NCBI GenBank assembly: GCA_937951615.1
Contig: CALFBH010000017.1
Span: forward strand, 21,316 to 85,315
Direction of reading: 5' to 3'
DNA: 64,000 bases
Source: an uncultured Saprospiraceae bacterium
GTDB taxonomy: Bacteria > Bacteroidota > Bacteroidia > Chitinophagales > Saprospiraceae
Below the pieces are notes generated by a model. The model worked only from the letters and a program-made list of their open reading frames with translations. It did not search any database and was not told the origin of the DNA. Every line of letters starts with the position of its first letter. Positions within the stretch are counted from its first letter, which is position 1. Made by a program: the position numbers and the translations under genes. Shown here piece by piece: positions 57,070-64,000 of this stretch.

Positions 57070-60000
57070 TTAAAATTTAACGCCAATATTCAATTGGTAA
57101 GAACGTGTTTGTGGTGCACCAAACATTTCGAGTCCTTGTCCATTACCGGCCGTGTAAGTGGATTCGGGATCAATATTATCCACACTACTCGAAAGCAATA
57201 ATAAATTTCTACCCGCTAGTCCAATCCTCAGAGATTCAAATGGCAATTTACCTAACTTAGATTTTGGCAAATTATAGCTAAGAACGACTTCTCTCAACTT
57301 GACGAAATCTGCTTTTTGCACAAACTCTTCTGTAATGTTAAATGCTATTCTTTGATAATAATCTTCCACATTTTCAGCAGAAATATCTCCAATTCCACTC
57401 TCTCTTCCTTCCAGCGTATTTTTATGCAATCCACGGAAATAAGCATAAGCATTGGTCGCTCCATAGATATACCCTCCTGACTTAGAATCGATTAGGAAAC
57501 TTAAGGAAAGGTCTTTATAAGATAATGTATTATTAATGCCAAGTGAAGTAGGATGAACGCCTGTACCCAGTGGAACAAGTTCTTCACCTCTCATAGGAAG
57601 TCCGTCACCATCTACCATGATATTTCCACTGGCATCTCTTTCATACATGAACCCCATGATCTGGCTATAAGGTAGCCCCTCTATATGTTCGATATAGGCA
57701 TTTCGCGTTCTGCTTTCTTCTACCCTTACATTTTCATCATCATCTTCAGGTGTCAAAAGACTGACGACTTTATTATTATTTTGAGCAAAATTGAAAGAAA
57801 CATCCCATCTAAAATCAGTCATTTTTATGGGCGTACCATAGAGCAATAATTCGATGCCTACATTTTGCATTTTTCCAATATTGACTACTTTTTCTCCATA
57901 TCCAGAAGTACTGGAAACCCTTGCTTTCAGAATATCATCAACGGTCTGTCGATTATAGAAAGCAAAATCTGCCCCTAATCTATTTTGGAATAATCTAAAA
58001 TCAAGTCCTACTTCAAATTCCTTAGAAGTCAATGGCGTCAAACCAATAGGAGGAACAGAATTATTATTTACACCACCAAGCGGATTTCCTTCGTGCCCCT
58101 GATTAAAAACGCCATAGCTCAATCCTAAGAGGTAAGGTTCTTCAGCAGCCCCTACGCCACCGACTTCTCCGTAAGATACCCGTAGCTTGGTAAAGTCAAT
58201 TTGAGCAGGAAGATCAATCAATTCGGAAAGAACAAGGCTTGCGCCTGCCGAATAGTAGAATTTATCATTATCGGCAGTGTTGTCCGCATTGGTCAGGGTA
58301 GAGAACCAATCGTTTCGAGCAGTACCTGTAAGATAGATAGCTCTCATAATAGCAATTTCAGCAGACGCGAAAAGCGAATTATTTTGAAATTCAGAAAATT
58401 CAAAAATAGTACTTCGATTGCCCAAGTTGCCCAAAGTGTGCAGGAAAGGCACGCTAAAATTGCTACCAGAACCTCCTAAAGTCTCTCTTTCATTTCTAAG
58501 CTGATTGCCACCAACAAAAACATTCAAACCAACATCGCTGGTAAGTTCTGTATCATATCCTAAGATCAGCTCTGTATTCAACTCTTGAAATTCTGTCGTT
58601 TGTTCATCCAGTTGTCCAAAGGGGCTAAAGGCTGTACCATAAGGCGTCAGGTTCGTTCTTCTGGCATTATAGCGGTCTAAACCCACTCGACTACGGGCAT
58701 ACAATCCATCAATAATTTCATATCGCAATTGAATATTTCCGATCATTCTATTCTTTTTGGAATCAGCATCGAACTGGTACGTTCCCCACCAAGGATTCGT
58801 GACAAATGCGTTATCATTAAATTGCAGCTCAGTACCATCAGGATTGGCCCCTAGTTTGTCGGCATCTCCTTTTAAATCATCAATATTAATAGATGCAGGA
58901 AGCGACCATGCCGTATAGTTGGCATTGCCCGGAGAGTCGGAAAGTCTTGGACGATTTTCTACTTGTTCATTGACATAAGTTACGCCAATATTACCAGAAA
59001 ATTTATCATTGAATTTTGCATTGGTCTTCATAGAAAAATTATACCGATCCAAGCCAGCATTGGGTGTCACATCCTGATTGTTCAAAGCTGAACCAGAGAA
59101 TCGGAAATTGTACATTTCACTTCCACCTGTCAAAGCCAAAGTATTGGAGAAAGTACTTCCATTTTGATAGAAACGACTCAGATTGTCTCCAACGGAGGAA
59201 TAGGAACGACTTTGCCCGTCAAATTGCATGACACTACTGCCATCCAATTTTCCGCCCCAGGAATAAAGACCATTGGCTAATGCTTCCTCCACAGTAGTGG
59301 GAGCAGCACCATTTATACCATGACCATACTCTTCCTGAAAGTCTAAGCGATTGATAACTGATTCCGAGCGAAACTGAGTATTAAATTCAACACCAATTCC
59401 CTGACGATTTTTTCCTGATTTAGTGGTGATCAGAATGACGCCGTTGGACGCTCTAAAACCATATAAAGCCGCAGCAGCATTTCCTTTCAATATCGTATAT
59501 GACTCAATGTCATCAGGATTCAGACTAGAAATACCGTCGCCCCAGTCCTGACCGCCCCACATTCCGGCAGAGCCTAGGTTTGTATTGTCAATAGGAACAC
59601 CATCTACTACATATAAAGGCTGATTATTGCCTGAGATAGAACTGTTTCCCCGAATCACTACCCGAGTTGAGCCTCCTGCTCCGGTAGCCGTATTGGCCAC
59701 ATTGACCCCTGCAACTTTACCAGAGAGTGATTGAATGACATTCAATGCCCGCGCCTGCGAAAAATTATCGCCGCCCACTTCGGTGGTAGAATAAGCCAAG
59801 GCTTTTTCGTCTCTTTCAATACCAAGTGCTGTAACAACAACCCCGTCAAGTGTAACGCCGGAAGCCAGTGATGCACTAATTGAAGATTGTCCTTCCACCA
59901 GGATAATCTGGCTTTCATAACCAATGTAAGTACAAGTAATGGTGGCATCTTCTGATACGTTGCTCAACGTGAAATTTCCGTCGATATCAGTAGTCGTGCC

Positions 60001-60144
60001 ATTATTTGTACCTGTTTCCTGAACAGTTGCCCCAATCAAGGGAACACCATCTGTGTCAGTAACATTTCCTGTGACTTGTTTTTGAGCCACAACTGTCATT
60101 GTCCCTAACAGCAGGAACAATAAACATAGTAAGTAACCTCTCAT
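57070..60144 (-). CDS. SusC/RagA-family TonB-dependent transporter of the mannose locus
   Basis: 1024 residues from the ATG at 60144, which gives a signal peptide (LLCLLFLLLGTMTVVAQ); 46 further codons upstream are open but would not. The N-terminus is a carboxypeptidase-regulatory-like domain (VTGNVTDTDGVPLIGATV, about 23-105), then the plug (GVVVTALGIERDEKALAYSTTEV; VNVANTATGAGGSTRVVIRGNSSI; LYVVDGVPIDNT; ALYGFRASNGVILITTKSG) and a 22-stranded barrel ending SYQLNIGVKF. It would import mannose-containing glycans with the SusD partner. The promoter must lie in the 282 bases shared with the divergent FG-GAP gene. Confidence 0.95.
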   Translation of the reverse strand: MRGYLLCLLFLLLGTMTVVAQKQVTGNVTDTDGVPLIGATVQETGTNNGTTTDIDGNFTLSNVSEDATITCTYIGYESQIILVEGQSSISASLASGVTLDGVVVTALGIERDEKALAYSTTEVGGDNFSQARALNVIQSLSGKVAGVNVANTATGAGGSTRVVIRGNSSISGNNQPLYVVDGVPIDNTNLGSAGMWGGQDWGDGISSLNPDDIESYTILKGNAAAALYGFRASNGVILITTKSGKNRQGIGVEFNTQFRSESVINRLDFQEEYGHGINGAAPTTVEEALANGLYSWGGKLDGSSVMQFDGQSRSYSSVGDNLSRFYQNGSTFSNTLALTGGSEMYNFRFSGSALNNQDVTPNAGLDRYNFSMKTNAKFNDKFSGNIGVTYVNEQVENRPRLSDSPGNANYTAWSLPASINIDDLKGDADKLGANPDGTELQFNDNAFVTNPWWGTYQFDADSKKNRMIGNIQLRYEIIDGLYARSRVGLDRYNARRTNLTPYGTAFSPFGQLDEQTTEFQELNTELILGYDTELTSDVGLNVFVGGNQLRNERETLGGSGSNFSVPFLHTLGNLGNRSTIFEFSEFQNNSLFASAEIAIMRAIYLTGTARNDWFSTLTNADNTADNDKFYYSAGASLVLSELIDLPAQIDFTKLRVSYGEVGGVGAAEEPYLLGLSYGVFNQGHEGNPLGGVNNNSVPPIGLTPLTSKEFEVGLDFRLFQNRLGADFAFYNRQTVDDILKARVSSTSGYGEKVVNIGKMQNVGIELLLYGTPIKMTDFRWDVSFNFAQNNNKVVSLLTPEDDDENVRVEESRTRNAYIEHIEGLPYSQIMGFMYERDASGNIMVDGDGLPMRGEELVPLGTGVHPTSLGINNTLSYKDLSLSFLIDSKSGGYIYGATNAYAYFRGLHKNTLEGRESGIGDISAENVEDYYQRIAFNITEEFVQKADFVKLREVVLSYNLPKSKLGKLPFESLRIGLAGRNLLLLSSSVDNIDPESTYTAGNGQGLEMFGAPQTRSYQLNIGVKF

Positions 60145-60426
60145 AATGTATTGGTTTATTTTGATAAATGTGTAAGATAAATACAACTTTACAAAGCAGA
60201 ATGTTATCTGTAATGGGATAAAAATATGAAATTTTACAATCCCAATTGTACACATAGACGTTTTTTTATTTTTTTTCATCAAACACTTTCAAATTTTTAT
60301 TCGGTTGTAAAATATTTCATATATTTATCATTCATTTCCCAATTTACTTCTGAAAAAGCAGAAGAACTGCATTTGGTTTTTTAATTTTAGCCTAGGTTTT
60401 CCCATTGCTAAAAAATCATTTCAACC
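60145..60426. other. Divergent regulatory region between susC and the FG-GAP gene
   Basis: 282 AT-rich bases with long T runs (about 60255-60280). It must hold promoters for both genes. I see no perfect TAnnTTTG box; TAATTTTA near 60380 is the nearest to one for the + gene. No anti-sigma or hybrid two-component regulator gene is adjacent. Confidence 0.45.
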
Positions 60427-63400
60427 ATGCCTAAGCTAAGACTTTATATTTCATATATCCTGCCGATAGTTATTGGTATGTTTCCTTACTGTCTTGAAGG
60501 ACAATCGAAGGAAGCTCTTTTTAAATTACTTTCTCCTGAAACTACGAATGTCCAGTTTCAAAACAACATTACAGATGAAAAGGAACACAACATTCTGATG
60601 TACAGCAATTATTACGGTGGTGCAGGTATAGGAGTGGGTGATTTTAATAAAGATGGTCTAATAGATTTATTTTTTGCTGGCAACTTAGTCAGCGATGAAA
60701 TTTATTTTAATCTTGGTGATTTAAAGTTTCAGGAAACCAATAAGCAGTCTGGCATTACAGACAATGGTGGCTGGTCGTCGGGCGTAGTCGTGGCTGATGT
60801 AAATAATGATGGCTGGCCGGATATTTACGTGACCAGAGAATTATACGATGACCGACCCGATTTGAGAAAAAATGTACTCTACATCAATACCGGAAAAACC
60901 TTTGATTTAGAAAATGGAAAAACAGGTGTTCGCTTTGAAGAACAAGCCGCAAAATATGGACTCGATAATGCAGAACGCACCCGGCACGCTGGTTTTTTGG
61001 ATTATGATAATGACGGTTTCTTAGATGTTTTCCTACTCAATCAGCCGCCCAATCCGGGCAACTATTCCGACTTTTTCGGGACGCAGTTGTTTCAGGAAAA
61101 ATGGTCGCCCCGTCTCTTTCGCAATACTGGAAATGGTTCTTTTACGGATGTCTCCAAACAGGCAGGCGTTCTGATTCCCGGTTATGCGAATAGCATGGTC
61201 GCAACAGATGTCAATAAAGATGGCTGGGTCGATATTTATCTCACCAATGACTATGAATCTCCTGACCGCCTCTACCTCAATAATGGCGATGGCACTTTTC
61301 AGGATGTTTTAAAGGAGCAGATCAATCACATCAGTTATTACTCCATGGGCGTGGATGCTGCTGACATTAATAATGATGGCTGGCCAGATCTGATGACACT
61401 CGACATGGTGGCAGAGGATAATTTTCGGCTTAAAGCCAATATGAGCGGCATGAACCCCGAATCTTTTTGGACTGTGGTCGAAAAAGGAGGACATTATCAG
61501 TATATGTTTAATGCCATGCACTTGAATAATGCTGGTAAAAATTTCAGTGATATTGCACAACTGGCCGGCATATCGAGTACCGATTGGAGTTGGACCAACC
61601 TGATTGCCGACTTCGATAATGATGGCTGGAAAGATGTTTTCGTAACAAATGGCTTATTGCGGGATATTCGAAATTCCGATGCTGCCAAGACTTTTCCCGA
61701 CTATGTTCGAGCCTCCGTTGATGCGTTTATCAAAGCCAATCCAAATGCAGGTGATGTACATATCTTTGATGTTTTAAACTTGGAAGAAGCCCTTGATTTA
61801 TTGCCAAGCGTTCCTTTGAAAAACTATATTTATCAAAATAATGGCGACCTCACTTTTTCTAAAAAAATAGAAGAATGGGGACTGACCCAAGAAACCTTTT
61901 CAAACGGTGCTGCTTATGCCGACCTTGATAATGACGGCGATCTGGAGTTGATTGTCAATAATATCAACGCCCCAGCTTCTATTTACGAAAATCAATCTCG
62001 CAATAATAACTGGCTTCGAATACAAATAACAGACCAGCAAAATCATAAACCGCTTTTCGGAACTAAAATTTCGATTCATTATGATGCGGGGAAATCGCAG
62101 TTTTGGGAATTGACCAATGTAAGAGGCATGTACTCTACTAGTGAACATAAGGCGCATTTTGGCTTAGGCAAAACAACAAGTATTGACAAATTATCTATCA
62201 CACTTCCTAATGGAAAGCAAATTATACAGCAAAATATTCCTGCCAATCAATTATTGAATATCGACATTGGCGAAGCAAAAAAAGATGCACAGGAAAAAAT
62301 ATCGACTCCTAAAAACACCTTATTCACAGAAGTCCAACATTCAAATCTTAATAAGATTATCCATCAGGAAAACATATTTAACGACTATGACAAACAAGTT
62401 TTACTGCCGCACAAAATGTCGCAATTTGGACCAGCACTGACAACAGGTGATATCAATAATGACGGACTGGAAGATGTGTTTGTCGGCGGAGCTTTTGGTT
62501 ATGCCGGGCAATTTTTCACACAAGAATCTAATGGTAATTTTCAGCCCTACAAAGGAGCAGGCGATTTAAAAAACGATGTCAATTACGAAGATATAGATGC
62601 TTTATTATTTGATCTGGAGAATGACGGTGACCTGGATTTGTATGTCGTCAGTGGTGGCAATGCTTTCCCGCCTCAGCATAAAATGTATCAGGATAGATTA
62701 TACCTCAATGAAGCCGGCGTTTTCAAAAAAGATGAAACAAAATTGCCTACATTCAGAGAAAGTGGAGGCTGTATTCGTCCTTATGATTTTGACGGAGATG
62801 GCGATCTGGATTTGTTGATCGGTGGAAGGCATTTGCCCTGGTCTTACCCTTCAGCTACCCTTTCGCGATTGTTGATTAATGAAAACGGCATTTTAAAAGA
62901 TGCCACCAAAACCCTTGCCCCTGATCTGATTTTTTTGGGCATGGTGACGGACATCGTCTGGACAGATTTCGACCAAGACGGGGACATGGATTTTATCGCC
63001 GTAGGCGAATGGATGCCCATTACTTTCTTTGAAAATCAAAATGGTATTTTCAAGAAAAAGAATACTTTAGCCAATTCCACGGGCTGGTGGTACAGCATTG
63101 AAAAAGCAGATATAGACAGAGATGGTGACGAGGATTACCTTGTCGGTAATTTGGGACTAAACTATAAATACAAAGCGACTTCCGACGAGCCTTTTGAAGT
63201 CCATTATGATGATTTTGACAATAATGGCACTAAAGATATTGTCTTGAGTTATTATAATTTCGGAGAGCAGTATCCGCTTAGAGGGCGGTCCTGCTCAAGT
63301 GAACAAATACCTACACTAACAGATAAATTTCCGACGTATAATATTTTTGCGGCCTCCAATATGGAAGCGGTCTATGGAACGGAAAATCTGGGAAATGCCC

Positions 63401-63792
63401 TACACTATTCGGCCGAAACCTTCGCCAGTGTTTATATAGAAAATCAAGGGAATGGTCTATTTAAAATGAGTCCTTTGCCCAATGAAGCACAAATTTCCAG
63501 CATCAATGATTTTGTCATCCAGGATTTTGATGGCGACAAACATGATGATATTCTGCTGGTGGGCAATCTCTTTACTTCCGAAATCGAAACCCCTCGAAAT
63601 GATGCTGGGAATGGATTATTGCTACAAGGCGATGGTAAAGGAAACTGGACGCCTATATCAGCTTCCCAAACTGGTCTTTATCTGCCTTATGATGTAAAAA
63701 AAATCCAGCAGATGTCATCTATTCATGGAAATTATTTCCTGTTTGGCTGTAATAATGATGCTTTAAAAATTTATCAGTGGTCATTAAAATAA
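60427..63792 (+). CDS. FG-GAP/VCBS repeat protein with ASPIC/UnbV domain (CRTAC1-like), secreted
   Basis: 1121 residues with a signal peptide (LPIVIGMFPYCLEGQ). The first half has seven FG-GAP repeats, each with a calcium loop: GDFNKDGLIDLFFAGN (about 74-89), ADVNNDGWPDIYVT, DYDNDGFLDVFLLN, TDVNKDGWVDIYLTN, ADINNDGWPDLMTLD, ADFDNDGWKDVFVTN and ADLDNDGDLELIVNN. Residues about 525-615 are the ASPIC/UnbV domain (NNWLRIQITDQQNH, LTNVRGMYSTSEHKAHFGLG). A second set of about seven repeats follows, from GDINNDGLEDVFVGG to DFDGDKHDDILLVGN. Such proteins usually accompany susCD pairs in Bacteroidota and probably bind glycan or form a propeller-type surface subunit; enzymatic activity is not established. 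Confidence 0.9.
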   Translation: MPKLRLYISYILPIVIGMFPYCLEGQSKEALFKLLSPETTNVQFQNNITDEKEHNILMYSNYYGGAGIGVGDFNKDGLIDLFFAGNLVSDEIYFNLGDLKFQETNKQSGITDNGGWSSGVVVADVNNDGWPDIYVTRELYDDRPDLRKNVLYINTGKTFDLENGKTGVRFEEQAAKYGLDNAERTRHAGFLDYDNDGFLDVFLLNQPPNPGNYSDFFGTQLFQEKWSPRLFRNTGNGSFTDVSKQAGVLIPGYANSMVATDVNKDGWVDIYLTNDYESPDRLYLNNGDGTFQDVLKEQINHISYYSMGVDAADINNDGWPDLMTLDMVAEDNFRLKANMSGMNPESFWTVVEKGGHYQYMFNAMHLNNAGKNFSDIAQLAGISSTDWSWTNLIADFDNDGWKDVFVTNGLLRDIRNSDAAKTFPDYVRASVDAFIKANPNAGDVHIFDVLNLEEALDLLPSVPLKNYIYQNNGDLTFSKKIEEWGLTQETFSNGAAYADLDNDGDLELIVNNINAPASIYENQSRNNNWLRIQITDQQNHKPLFGTKISIHYDAGKSQFWELTNVRGMYSTSEHKAHFGLGKTTSIDKLSITLPNGKQIIQQNIPANQLLNIDIGEAKKDAQEKISTPKNTLFTEVQHSNLNKIIHQENIFNDYDKQVLLPHKMSQFGPALTTGDINNDGLEDVFVGGAFGYAGQFFTQESNGNFQPYKGAGDLKNDVNYEDIDALLFDLENDGDLDLYVVSGGNAFPPQHKMYQDRLYLNEAGVFKKDETKLPTFRESGGCIRPYDFDGDGDLDLLIGGRHLPWSYPSATLSRLLINENGILKDATKTLAPDLIFLGMVTDIVWTDFDQDGDMDFIAVGEWMPITFFENQNGIFKKKNTLANSTGWWYSIEKADIDRDGDEDYLVGNLGLNYKYKATSDEPFEVHYDDFDNNGTKDIVLSYYNFGEQYPLRGRSCSSEQIPTLTDKFPTYNIFAASNMEAVYGTENLGNALHYSAETFASVYIENQGNGLFKMSPLPNEAQISSINDFVIQDFDGDKHDDILLVGNLFTSEIETPRNDAGNGLLLQGDGKGNWTPISASQTGLYLPYDVKKIQQMSSIHGNYFLFGCNNDALKIYQWSLK

Positions 63793-63876
63793 AACAGGTG
63801 CAGGATAAATTTATACAAGGTGTCAGCATAAAATTTAGCTCAGAAGAGTGTGCTCGCGAAGGCGCAAAAGACGCTA

Positions 63877-64000
63877 AGAAAACAAACTTTGCGGCTTTGC
63901 GACTTTGCGAGAAAACAAACTTTGCGGCTTTGCGACTTTGCGAGAAAACAAACTTTGCGGCTTTGCGACTTTGCGAGAAAACAAACTTTGCGGCTTTGCG
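63877..64000. repeat. 33-bp tandem array running off the window end
   Basis: Units begin at 63886, 63919, 63952 and 63985 with an exact 33-base period (ACTTTGCGGCTTTGCGACTT then TGCGAGAAAACAA). The reverse complement reads CTCGCAAAGTCGCAAAGCCG, the same phrase as at 51418-51567 and 55477-55528. A degenerate copy (CGCGAAGGCGCAAAAGACGC) precedes it at about 63854. The array continues beyond position 64000. Confidence 0.9.

Noticed and set aside
60145..60282. N-terminal extension of the SusC protein
   Set aside because: It lies in AT-rich promoter DNA and would place 46 unlikely residues in front of the signal peptide.
63877..64000. Possible CRISPR array at the window end
   Set aside because: The 33-base unit repeats without spacers and belongs to a phrase family seen elsewhere in the window.

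Overview
The window looks like chromosomal DNA of a Bacteroidota bacterium, plausibly a member of the Saprospiria (the class is inference). The evidence is SusC/SusD pairs, type IX secretion (T9SS) C-terminal sorting domains, SprB-type repeats, a Bacteroidota-type omega subunit between bamD and coaBC, Bat (aerotolerance) proteins, and promoters of the form TTG-N19/20-TAnnTTTG. No rRNA, tRNA or CRISPR array was seen.

Layout. 0-3.5 kb: the end of a SusC gene and its SusD partner. 3.7-12.8 kb: housekeeping genes (methylmalonyl-CoA epimerase, a His-rich secreted protein, a Ppx/GppA phosphatase, bamD-rpoZ-coaBC, a DUF1624 membrane protein) and a surface GH13 amylase lipoprotein. 13.8-21.8 kb: one giant secreted adhesin-like protein of 2637 residues, in which a block of six SdrD-B-like domains has been duplicated in tandem. 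22-28 kb: BatC/BatB, PurN, DUF1232, an S9 peptidase and a cyclophilin lipoprotein. 29-30.3 kb: two tandem toxin-antitoxin modules that share promoter and antitoxin N-terminus but carry different toxins, with a deletion relic between them. 30.6-34.6 kb: a CHT-type sodium/choline symporter gene divergent from three overlapping genes, an OLD/RecF-like AAA ATPase, a small TOPRIM-like protein and phosphatidylcholine synthase. 34.7-40.3 kb: batE, frr, a TonB-C-like protein, asnS, DUF2853, Nudix and AlkD-like genes, then an orphan T9SS sorting-domain fragment.

40.6-63.8 kb is a mannose-directed polysaccharide utilisation locus. Two GH92 genes on + face a - strand operon (SusC, SusD, GH92, GH47, CBM9-like), and a divergent FG-GAP/ASPIC-UnbV protein lies next to susC. 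GH92 and GH47 are alpha-mannosidase families, so high-mannose N-glycan or mannan is the likely substrate. Between the two arms sits an AT-rich foreign island: a 316-bp element with inverted ends and a perfect 9-bp target duplication, gene relics, a 24-bp tandem repeat, an EcoRI-type adenine methyltransferase, a PLD-fold nuclease and a coiled-coil protein ending in what looks like an effector-associated domain (EAD11).

Non-coding DNA is unusually rich in phrase-like repeats of several families, often arranged as inverted pairs between genes. They recur at widely separated loci and in several cases extend ORFs artificially at the 5' end; I moved those starts downstream. The strongest candidates for undescribed biology are the split ATPase/TOPRIM-like pair, the EAD11-type protein beside the restriction-modification genes, the toxin-swapped TA array and the duplicated adhesin block.
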